In this document: in pieces, positions 9,295-16,944 of the stretch
Numbering within the stretch: the stretch's first letter is position 1
How the letters are laid out: each line of letters opens with the position of its first letter
Notes under the pieces: generated by a model
What the model was told of the DNA's origin: nothing
The model's input: the letters and a program-made list of their open reading frames with translations, nothing else
Databases searched by the model: none
Source: Kutzneria sp. 744
GTDB lineage: Bacteria > Actinomycetota > Actinomycetes > Mycobacteriales > Pseudonocardiaceae
DNA: 64,000 nt
Direction: 5' to 3'
NCBI RefSeq assembly: GCF_000568255.1
Contig: NZ_KK037166.1
Span: 4,553,898-4,617,897 of the forward strand
Made by a program: the position numbers and the translations under genes

Positions 9295-9862
9295 GAACGT
9301 CCTCCTCCTGAGATGGGACACCAAGCCCGACAAGCGCATCAGGAGGGCGTTCCCATGCCGTGCACCGACACGCAGAACGTCTTTCTATGCCGCCGAGCGG
9401 TCGTTCGGGAGCGCGGCGGCAGCCCGACGAACCGCGTAATAACCCGTTCCACTTGCGCTGGTGTCGGTGGTCCTACGACTGGCGACACGGTGCTCGGCCT
9501 TGGCGACGACAGATTGAAGCCACTCCAGCCGACGGCACGGGCACCTCTCCACGGGCTACGGCTACGTCTGTCGAGAGTCACGCCACGTAACCGGGTGAGT
9601 GGCCAGATAACGTCCCGCTGACTGGCCGCCAGCGGGGAGTTCAAACTGGCCACCAACAATCGTGCCTGCCAGGATCACCAACCGCGCTGTGATCAGTGCT
9701 CGCTTCACCATCTTGGCTGTTCTCGGCCATTTCGTGGTGACGGCCCACGACGCCGCCCAGCCCGACCGGCAGGAGATGGCGCGTCCGCAGGCGACCACTT
9801 GGGCAGTGAGGACCTTCGGCCCTTCCCAACCGAACGGCCCCGGAGCACGGTGCAAATGCCGC
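9295..9862. other. intergenic, upstream end of IS110 element
   Basis: No gene is supported here. The part nearest the transposase probably belongs to the insertion sequence and may hold its bridge RNA. I could not define an element boundary. Confidence 0.4.
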
Positions 9863-9892
9863 GTCGAGTACGCAAAAGTCGAGTACGCAAAA
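9863..9892. repeat. 15-bp tandem duplication before a ribosome site
   Basis: GTCGAGTACGCAAAA is present twice in tandem (9863-9877 and 9878-9892) and runs straight into the AGGAGG of the CBS-domain gene. It could affect leader-RNA structure or be an accidental duplication. Confidence 0.8.
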
Positions 9893-9902
9893 GGAGGGTC
9901 CG

Positions 9903-10322
9903 ATGACCACCGCGAAGGACATCATGCACACAGCCGCCGAGTGCATTGGCGAGCACGAGACCCTGGACACCGCCGCGAAGCGCATGCGTGAACTCGGCGT
10001 TGGTGCGTTGCCGATCTGCGGGGATGACGACCGGTTGCGAGGGATCGTCACCGACAGGGACATCGTGATCAAATGTGTCGGTGCGGGCCACGACCCACGG
10101 ACCATGGCCGCCAGCGACCTGGCACAGGGCAAACCCCGCACCGTCACCACCGACGCCGGCGTTGAGGACGTGCTGGCTCTCATGGAAGAGCACCAGATCC
10201 GCCGGCTTCCGGTCATCGAGAACCACCGCTTCGTCGGCATGATCAGCGAGGCCGACCTCGCACGGCACCTTCCCGCCGAAGCTGTCGGCCGCTGCGTCGC
10301 GGCCATCTGCGCGCAAAGCTGA
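9903..10322 (+). CDS. stand-alone two-CBS-domain protein
   Basis: The product is 139 residues made of two CBS motifs: residues ~1-60 (DIMHTAAECIGEHETLDTAA to GIVTDRDIV) and ~75-130 (VTTDAGVEDVLALMEEHQIR to GMISEADLARHL). Paired CBS motifs bind adenosine nucleotides. Small free-standing versions such as mycobacterial HRP1 are associated with stress and dormancy responses. No catalytic domain is attached. AGGAGGG lies 5 bp before the ATG. It seems to be a single gene. Confidence 0.9.
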   Translation: MTTAKDIMHTAAECIGEHETLDTAAKRMRELGVGALPICGDDDRLRGIVTDRDIVIKCVGAGHDPRTMAASDLAQGKPRTVTTDAGVEDVLALMEEHQIRRLPVIENHRFVGMISEADLARHLPAEAVGRCVAAICAQS

Positions 10323-10844
10323 CCATCACGCGGACCCCTGCCGCATCATCTGCGGTCACGGCCAGTAGTGGCAGGACGCCGGTGTGATGAGCCTGCGGCA
10401 GCCGTGGTGGCGGTGACAGAGCACGCTGCACTGCCGCGCTCGGCGTCAAGGAACAACATGAACGGCAAGCCGCTCAGATCGAGCTGCCATGGCTCGGCAT
10501 CGAGCCGATTCACCGTGTCCCCGACGCTGGCCTTCACACGCCCACCAGTGGGTCCTTGACATCCAAGTTCACCTGCGTCACCGCCGTTCGGCGGCGCGTC
10601 GATCTCCCCGTTGTGAGCGTTCCTCGTGCGAACTCCCGAGGCCGAACCACACGGTGTCCACTGTGGAGCTTGCATGGGGTCTGTTCAGGCGGCCTCTCGT
10701 GTCGGCGATCTTGTAGCTGCACCGCGTCCTCAGGACGAAGGCTATTTCGTCGAGGAGGCCGGGGTTCATGTCGAACTGGCTCACGGCAGCACAGCGTGCC
10801 CTCTCAAGAACACCGCAAGCCGGACCGGACCTGGCCAGATTCGG
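10323..10844. other. intergenic region, no supported gene
   Basis: A minus-strand frame contains a protein-like stretch (around NRLDAEPWQLDLSGLPF, about 10455-10510) that is faintly reminiscent of a STAS segment. It has no complete domain or start. I do not call a gene. Confidence 0.35.
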
Positions 10845-11189
10845 TCAGGTGCGGGGCAGGCGCACGAGGTCTCTCGCGGTGAGGCGTTTGACCACGATGT
10901 CGTGCGATACGTCGACCAGCTGACGATTGGCACGGGATGCGTGCTGGAGGATCAGCGCGAAGGCCTCGTCGAGCGTGAGACCTCTCTGCCGCACGATGAC
11001 GCCCTTGGCGTACTCGATCTTGATCCGGGAGCCGACGCGTGGGCGGAGTTGCGCACGGTGAATCCGAGAATCCCTCAGCGATCGTTCCTGCACCAAGCCG
11101 ATCGCGGCAACGTCGGCCAGGGTGCGCGCGGTGAACAAGTCGCCGGTCGGGCGTCGCCGTGGACGACCGCGCAAGGCACTCGGTAGCAC
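10845..11189 (-). pseudogene. GAF/ANTAR antitermination regulator, N-terminally truncated
   Basis: The 114 codons correspond to the end of a GAF domain (FTARTLADVAAIGLVQERSLRDS) joined to an ANTAR domain (RIKIEYAKGVIVRQRGLTLD, then DEAFALILQHASRANRQLVD). ANTAR proteins bind paired RNA hairpins and prevent termination, and the GAF domain senses the signal. Complete members have about 230 residues, so most of the GAF domain is absent and nothing readable precedes it. It is probably a remnant, though a short ANTAR protein from the GTG at 11189 cannot be excluded. Confidence 0.6.
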
Positions 11190-11949
11190 AGGCAGGCCAG
11201 CTCCCTCAGCGAGCTACTCGCACGGCGACCACGGCCACCGCTGGTGATCGGCACCGATGGTTCCGGCAGCAGTGATACGCGCGTGCAGGTCGGCGATCGG
11301 GTTCCATTGGGCCGGCGACGGACTGGTCGGGACCGCGTGCACCTGCGTGAGCAGCATGACCAACTGCCAAAACGGCTGGCCGGCAAGCACCACGGGCACC
11401 GCACCCTGGCGATAGTGCGTCGTTGGCGGCCATCGGACGGTATCGGGACGTCATCACGCCCGGCGGCCGCCCAGTGGCGAATTGATGATCCTCGATGTCG
11501 AACCGTCGGACCTGCTGTGGTCGGTCGCCGGCCACGGTCGCCGGGTTGCGCGGTTGGCGGTGTCGCGCCAGCCAGGTGCTGCCTGGTCTCCTCCCGGGCC
11601 TTGAGCCACTCGACCGGCGATGAAGCACGGCAGTGCGCGGAAGGGACCTGTGCCGTGTCACCTGTGACTGCGCACCGCCAGCAGGCCGTCAATGGCCCCT
11701 GTCCCCGTCCCCGTGTCTGACTCACAATAAGAACCGGCCCCGGAGAGCGGCGACGAAGAATAAACTCCCTGCGCCGCAACGTCTTCGGTGTTCTGACTGG
11801 CTACTGCGCAGCGCGTGGTCTGGATTCCAGAGGATGGCTCGGATGTGTCCGCGGTCGGGTGCTTCGCGCAGGGAAGAATTCGGACCGGGCGCGCTGGCGA
11901 GCACGACCACCGAGCGCCCTCGCGCAATCAAGGCAGGAGGAGCCCTCGA
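11190..11949. other. region without a supported gene
   Basis: Minus-strand frames hold a few protein-like pieces (for example around QPFWQLVMLLTQVHAVP near 11330-11390), but they switch frame and lack a start or a known family. It may be decayed coding DNA. The last ~100 bp would contain the promoter of the oxidoreductase-desaturase pair. Confidence 0.35.
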
Positions 11950-13065
11950 ATGCCCGTACTCCCTCGGCGTCCGGCTTGGAGCGGCACCCCTCTGCTCGCC
12001 GCGGCGGCCTGGCTGACCAGCCCGCTCACCGCGGACGACTACCTCGGCCTGGTCGATCCGCTGCTGTGCGCCCGCCACCCGGCCGGACGTGTGGTGGCGG
12101 CACGGCCCGAAACCGACGACGCCACCACACTCCTGATCAAACCCGGCCGGGGTTGGGCCGGTCACAAGGCCGGCCAGTACTTGGCCATAGGCGTGCGGAT
12201 CGACGGTGCGCTGCACTGGCGCACCTACTCCCTGACCTGTCCGCCCGAGCCCACCGACGGGCTCCTGTCCATCACCGTCCATGCCGCTGCGGGCGGCCGC
12301 GTCTCGCCACGCCTGGCACATGAAACGCCATCGGGGACAGTGCTGCGACTGGGGCCGGCGCAAGGCGACTTCAGCCTCCCCGACCCGCCACCGCCGCGCA
12401 TCCTGATGCTCACCGCCGGCAGCGGCATCACCCCGGTGATGGGAATGCTCCGCACGTTGGCCGAACGACCCCCGACCGGCCCGCACCCCGATGTGCTCCT
12501 CCTGCACAGCACCCGCACGATCCGTGAGTGCATCTTCCGTGACGAGCTACAGGCCATGCACCGGCAGTTGTCGTGGTTCCGGTTCGTCCCGCACCACACC
12601 CGCCCCGGTGGGGCACCGTCCCGGCATCTCACCCCCGGCCATGTGGCGGGGCTCTGCCCGGACTGGCGCGAACGCGAGGCCTGGGCCTGCGGCCCCGAGG
12701 CGATGCTCCAGGCTGTCGAGGCGCACTGGGCCGAGGCCCGGGTGACCGAGCGGTTGCACGTGGAGCGCTTCCGTATGGCCCCGTTTCTCCCGCACGACAG
12801 CGACACCTCCGGTGGCCGCGTCCGCTTCCTCCGCACGGGCGTCGACGCCGACGCCGGAACAACCGTTCCCCTGCTGGAGGTCGGTGAGCAGGCCGGCGTG
12901 GCGATGCCGTACGGATGCCGTCGCGGCCTGTGCTTCGGCTGCCTCACCCCGCTGGCACACGGTCGAGTGCGCGACCTGAGGACCGGCGAGATCCATGACG
13001 AACCCGGTCGGTTGATCCAGACCTGTGTGTCGGCCGCAGCTGGTCCCCTCGCCCTCGACATCTAG
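11950..13065 (+). CDS. FAD/[2Fe-2S] oxidoreductase (desaturase electron donor)
   Basis: The product has 371 residues. A flavodoxin-reductase-like module comes first, with FAD-binding RTYSLTC near residue 98 and the nucleotide-binding motif LTAGSGITPVMG near 157. A plant-type [2Fe-2S] ferredoxin module is C-terminal, with ligands in YGCRRGLCFGC and QTC. It would pass electrons from NAD(P)H to the membrane desaturase that begins 24 bp downstream, as in the mycobacterial Rv3230c/DesA3 pair. The ATG at 11950 follows AGGAGGAG by about 8 bp. All four cluster cysteines are present, and the gene looks functional. Confidence 0.9.
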   Translation: MPVLPRRPAWSGTPLLAAAAWLTSPLTADDYLGLVDPLLCARHPAGRVVAARPETDDATTLLIKPGRGWAGHKAGQYLAIGVRIDGALHWRTYSLTCPPEPTDGLLSITVHAAAGGRVSPRLAHETPSGTVLRLGPAQGDFSLPDPPPPRILMLTAGSGITPVMGMLRTLAERPPTGPHPDVLLLHSTRTIRECIFRDELQAMHRQLSWFRFVPHHTRPGGAPSRHLTPGHVAGLCPDWREREAWACGPEAMLQAVEAHWAEARVTERLHVERFRMAPFLPHDSDTSGGRVRFLRTGVDADAGTTVPLLEVGEQAGVAMPYGCRRGLCFGCLTPLAHGRVRDLRTGEIHDEPGRLIQTCVSAAAGPLALDI

Positions 13066-13089
13066 ACCCAACCCGAAGGAGGACCCACT

Positions 13090-14163
13090 GTGCGGGCGTC
13101 TGGCGCAGAATCCGATCTCCCGCCCCACCCTGAGTGGACCGAAGCGCTGGGGGAAGAACTCGACCGTCTGCGGGCCGAGGTCATCGCCACCCGCGGCGAA
13201 CCCGACGCCCGCTACATCCGAGGGATCATCACCGGCCAGCGGGCCCTCGAGATCGCGGGCCGGATCGCCCTGGCGTTCTCGCTGTTCCCCCCCGCCTGGG
13301 TCTGCGGCACCCTCATGCTCAGCACCGCCAAGATTCTGGAGAACATGGAACTGGGGCACAACATCCTGCACGGCCAATGGGACTGGATGGGCGACCCGGC
13401 GATCCACTCCACAACCTGGGAATGGGACTTCCTCACCCCGGCCGACGCCTGGAAACGCACCCACAACCACCAACACCACACCTGGACCAACGTCGTCGGA
13501 CGCGACCGGGACCTCGGCTACGCCGTGCTGCGGATGAGCCCCGAGCAGCCCTGGCACCCGGCCCATCTGGCCCAGCCGCTGGCCAACGCCCTGCTCGCGC
13601 CCGTGTTCGAATGGGGCATCGCGCTGTACGACCTGGAACCGGACGTGGTCCTCTCCGGCGGCAGGAGCCCTCGCCATCTTGTCGACGACGCGGCGAGGCT
13701 GGCGGCCAAGGCCCTGCGCCAACTCGCCAAGGACTACCTGCTCTTCCCCGTGCTCGCGGGGCCTTCGGCGGTTCCCTGCCTGCTGGGCAACCTCACCGCC
13801 AACACCGTGCGCAACATCTGGTCGCACACCATCATCATGTGTGGTCACTTTCCCGGCGCGGTCCAAACCTTCACCGAAGCGCAGGTCCACGAGGAGACCC
13901 GCGGCCGGTGGTACCTCCGCCAGATCCAGGGCTCGGCCAACATCGACGGCGGCCCCCTTTTCCACATCCTCACCGGCAACCTCAGTCACCAGATCGAACA
14001 CCACCTCTTCCCGGACCTCCCCAGCAACCGCTACGCCCAGCTCGCCCCCCGGGTGCGCGAGATCTGCCAGCGTTACGGCCTTCCCTACGTCACCGGCCCG
14101 TTGCTCCGGCAGTACGCCTCCACCTGGCGGCGGATCCTTCGCCACGCGCTTCCGAACCGCTGA
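13090..14163 (+). CDS. membrane fatty-acid desaturase
   Basis: This 357-residue protein is a membrane-bound acyl desaturase with three histidine clusters: GHNILHG near residue 96, HNHQHHTWTN near 125 and HQIEHHLFPD near 300. These bind the di-iron site that introduces a double bond into acyl chains. Hydrophobic segments lie at ~55-90 and ~215-260. The GTG at 13090 follows AAGGAGGA by about 6 bp. Its immediate upstream neighbour is the matching reductase, so the two form a two-gene operon. The substrate (stearoyl or another acyl chain) cannot be read from the sequence. Confidence 0.92.
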   Translation: MRASGAESDLPPHPEWTEALGEELDRLRAEVIATRGEPDARYIRGIITGQRALEIAGRIALAFSLFPPAWVCGTLMLSTAKILENMELGHNILHGQWDWMGDPAIHSTTWEWDFLTPADAWKRTHNHQHHTWTNVVGRDRDLGYAVLRMSPEQPWHPAHLAQPLANALLAPVFEWGIALYDLEPDVVLSGGRSPRHLVDDAARLAAKALRQLAKDYLLFPVLAGPSAVPCLLGNLTANTVRNIWSHTIIMCGHFPGAVQTFTEAQVHEETRGRWYLRQIQGSANIDGGPLFHILTGNLSHQIEHHLFPDLPSNRYAQLAPRVREICQRYGLPYVTGPLLRQYASTWRRILRHALPNR

Positions 14164-14292
14164 GCCGCCGCTCCCCGGACGACGCAGGCAGCGCCGAGCC
14201 GACCGAGACGCTCGCCCCGGTCACCGACCGCCTTCCGGATGCCGGGTTCCTGTTCGGAGCGTCGAACAATCTTGTCGCCCGGTAGGCGAATG

Positions 14293-14414
14293 TCAGCCAC
14301 GCGCGGTGGTGAACTCCTTGAGCGTGCCGATCACGTACTCGATCATCTCCGTGGTGATGCCCGGGTAGACGCCGACCCAGAAGGTCCGCTCGGTCACGAT
14401 GCCGCCGCCGACGT
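14293..14414 (-). pseudogene. C-terminal fragment of an RfbH-like sugar 3-dehydrase
   Basis: Read on the minus strand, this short piece ends in TGA at 14293 and encodes about 40 residues including ERTFWVGVYPGITTEMIEYV. That is the conserved C-terminus of the PLP-dependent RfbH/DegT-type NDP-4-keto-6-deoxyhexose 3-dehydrase, used in deoxysugar synthesis. The rest of the gene is absent; the reading stops abruptly where the DUF2326 fragment begins. It is too short to be a gene and marks a recombination joint. Confidence 0.7.
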
Positions 14415-15233
14415 CCAACTTCCCGACATCGCGCTAGCCGCCTACGACGACGCGCAGGCATTACACGACTCCGTCATCGCCAACCGACGCCAGTACCTCG
14501 ACGCCGAGACTCGCCGCAGCGGCGCCGACCTGGTCGCTGACACCGCCGAGCGGGACCGCCTCGCTGGGCAACGCTCCGATGGGATGCGCCTGCTCGCAAG
14601 CGGTGGTGCCATCGAGACCTTGCTCGAGCTCCAACGCGATGTCGCCAAGCGTCAGGTCCGCGTCGAGCAACTCCGCCACCGCTACGATAACGCCGTCGCT
14701 CTTGAATCCGAACAAGACGAACTCCGTCTCGAACGCCAGCGACTCGCCGCCGCCCTGACCCGCGACCTGGCCGAGCGCCAACAGATCCCGCGTCCGGCGT
14801 TCGTCATCTTCGAGCGCCTGTCCCAACGCCTCTACGCTGACCAGCAACACGGCCGCCTGGTGATCAACGCCACCGACAATGGGCCTGACATCAGCGTCAC
14901 GATTCCACGCGGGCGCAGCAAGGGATCACCAACATGCAGGTCTACTGCTTCGACCTCAACCTGAGCGTGCTGTGGTCCCACAAGCAACGCGGTCCCGGCT
15001 TTCTGGTCCACGACAGCCACCTGTTCGACGGCGTCGATGAACGCCAACGAGCCTCGGCTCTGCAACTGGGCGCCGAGTACGCCGCGGCTGAGGGCTTCCA
15101 GTACATCGTCACGCTCAACAGCGATGAAGCTCCGAAGGACCTGCCTGACGGCCGTGCCGTCGAAGACTTCGTCCTGCCTGAACGTCTCACCGACCATGGC
15201 GAGGATGGCGGCCTCTTCGGATTGCGGTTCTAG
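14415..15233 (+). pseudogene. DUF2326 ATPase, C-terminal fragment with frameshift
   Basis: Two plus-strand frames join into one DUF2326-type C-terminus. The coiled-coil part from about 14415 (LPDIALAAYDDAQALHDSVI, onwards to FERLSQRLYADQQHGRLVIN) continues after a shift near 14922-14924 into MQVYCFDLNLSVLWSHKQRG, FQYIVTLNSDEAP and the family ending GGLFGLRF. Restoring one G in that GGG run gives a continuous reading (SKGITNMQVYCF). DUF2326 proteins are SMC-like ATPases associated with defence-type (ABC-3C) systems. The ATPase N-terminus is missing and is replaced by RfbH sequence, so this is a remnant. Confidence 0.75.
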
Positions 15234-15603
15234 CGCCTTGCCGAAGCCACCAGTGGACGGGACTAACGAGTTTCCTCAACAGATGATCTGACGTCCGAAC
15301 TGCGTATCGCTCGTGTGCCGGATGCCGTCCGCTTGCTCGTCGCCTCGGAGTCGTTCCCCACGCGGGTCAGGTGGTCGTGCAGTCTTCGACATCGCCGGGC
15401 AGCCCTGCGCTAATCCACAGCGTGTCGATCGGGCACGGCCCGCTCGGTCCGTCAACGGGCCGCAGCCGGGATAGCAGCCAGCGGCGCGACGGGATACCGG
15501 CGACCACCATTCACGCTGTCAGCGGTGGACCGGAAGGCTCGTCGCCAAGGATCACCCAGATGAGGTGGAGCAGAATCCTGACCCTATTTCGCGGGAATCC
15601 TGA

Positions 15604-15623
15604 CCCTGCTCCAGTTTTGCTCC
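15604..15623. repeat. 20-bp direct repeat, copy 1
   Basis: CCCTGCTCCAGTTTTGCTCC is found here and again at 15891-15910. The two copies bracket the tRNA-Ala fragment. Confidence 0.9.
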
Positions 15624-15722
15624 AGAAGCGGGTGCGACCGTCCACCGGGGACCGAAAAACAAGATCGCCCCCAAACCTAGTTCTCCCAGGTCAGAGGGCG
15701 TATCTGAGTTATTCAACAATTG

Positions 15723-15770
15723 TGGAGCTGAGGGGACTCGAACCCCTGACCCTCACACTGCCAGTGTGGC
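15723..15770 (-). tRNA. tRNA-Ala(GGC) 3' fragment, probable attachment-site remnant
   Basis: On the minus strand the sequence has the anticodon arm CCACACTGGCAGTGTGA (anticodon GGC), a variable loop, the perfect T-arm AGGGGTTCGAGTCCCCT and the acceptor strand CAGCTCCA. Upstream of the anticodon arm there is no pairing D-arm, and the 5' acceptor strand does not pair with CAGCTCC, so the 5' half is missing. A 3' tRNA segment like this is the standard footprint left when an integrative element inserts at a tRNA gene. Confidence 0.75.
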
Positions 15771-15890
15771 GCACGACCATTGCGAACAGCGCACCCGGCC
15801 TGCGGAAACAGAGAACCGCCACGTCAAACCCGTTGCAGTCACTGCAATTGAGTGCCACACAGTGCAGTTCAATGTAGTTTCAACACGCAT

Positions 15891-15910
15891 CCCTGCTCCA
15901 GTTTTGCTCC
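15891..15910. repeat. 20-bp direct repeat, copy 2
   Basis: This is an exact second copy of CCCTGCTCCAGTTTTGCTCC, 268 bp after the end of the first. Its reverse complement can be read as SKTGA or EQNW-type codons of the sort found near tyrosine-integrase C-termini, so it may be integrase debris; this is weak inference. Confidence 0.9.
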
Positions 15911-16183
15911 GCCACGTTCAGTGTGAAAGCATTGGATACAGCCGCATCCCAGGCCGAGGCCTGTACCTGGCGACACCCTGACCGTCCCTACCCTTACGGC
16001 GACTTGAGCACAGGGGCTGGTTCAATACTCCACCAGAGGGCGGCGCAAGTTGTGTCGTGAGCATTGCATTGCGGGCTACGCGGCCTAGACCTTTGATGTC
16101 CCCAGCAACGCCAGGGCATTGAGCTTCCAGGCTCAACGAGCGTCGATCCCTTAAGATGGCGCTTCAACCAGACAGGAGGACAC

Positions 16184-16459
16184 GTGACCGACAGGCAGCC
16201 GGCCGCTCAGGCCGGCGGTGGCGGTTTCATGTCCCGCATGTTCGGCCAGAACCAGGGCGCCGCGCCGATGGGTGCGCCGCAGGGCGGCTCCGGCGGTGGG
16301 TTCCTGAAGACGGCGGCGGCCGCGGCGGCCGGTGTCGCCGGAGGCGCGCTGCTGTTCCAGGGGTTGAACGGAATGTTCGGCGGGCACGAGGGGTCGGGGA
16401 GCGAGGCGCACCACGCCATGGACGAGCCCGGCGGTTGGGACGACGAAGATCAGTGGTGA
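16184..16459 (+). CDS. small Gly/Ala-rich DUF2076-like protein
   Basis: The product has 91 residues. A Gly/Gln/Pro-rich stretch is followed by one hydrophobic segment (TAAAAAAGVAGGALLFQGL, about residues 44-62) and an acidic tail ending GGWDDEDQW. The GTG at 16184 follows AGGAGG by 4-5 bp. The hydrophobic/acidic part resembles the C-terminal portion of DUF2076 proteins. The function is unknown. Confidence 0.7.
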   Translation: MTDRQPAAQAGGGGFMSRMFGQNQGAAPMGAPQGGSGGGFLKTAAAAAAGVAGGALLFQGLNGMFGGHEGSGSEAHHAMDEPGGWDDEDQW

Positions 16460-16944
16460 GCGGTACCCGGTCGTTGTGACAACTGGCGGCCACTCGTCGG
16501 TGCAACGTTGAGCGTTTCATACCCATGCTTAGCGGCTCAGTAAATAAGCACGCGTCCCTACTTGGCACGAACCAGAAGGGGTATGTATATACTTACAAGT
16601 AGACTGCTATCGTCCCAGACCAGATGCAGATTGTACGGCGCGCAAGCAAGCGGAGGGAGCACAGAAAGGCCATGATAGACACTGCCAACGCCTCAACAGA
16701 CTAACAAGGATGCGCTTCTCAAGTCGTGGGGTCGATTACCAAACGCACGTGGTCGATCTGTCCCACATCCACCATTCTAATTGGAATTGGCCTTGTAGGG
16801 TTTATGTCGACCTTTTAGGGAATATGTTAGCACCAATACCAGGTGGGGAAACATCTCATGGAGTCGACGCGGACCGTTATAAAATCACGTTATCACTAGG
16901 CAACCGTACTACTAGATCGGCGCGCCGTAGGCCGATCCCGTCGA
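16460..16944. other. AT-rich intergenic stretch at the NRPS cluster edge
   Basis: No gene is supported. From about 16500 to 16900 the base composition is clearly lower in GC than anywhere in the flanking genes (for example around TATGTATATACTTACAAG at 16581-16598). It separates the small DUF2076-like gene from the 3' end of the leftmost NRPS gene. Confidence 0.5.

Noticed and set aside
12547-14145. 532-codon minus-strand open frame
   Set aside because: It is antisense to the reductase and desaturase, which carry [2Fe-2S] and histidine-box motifs.
14239-14964. A 241-codon gene starting at 14239
   Set aside because: Its first ~60 codons run through the desaturase 3' flank and antisense to the RfbH fragment; only the DUF2326-like part from about 14415 is meaningful.
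15723-15770. Complete tRNA gene
   Set aside because: The D-arm and 5' acceptor strand that would pair with CAGCTCC are not present upstream.
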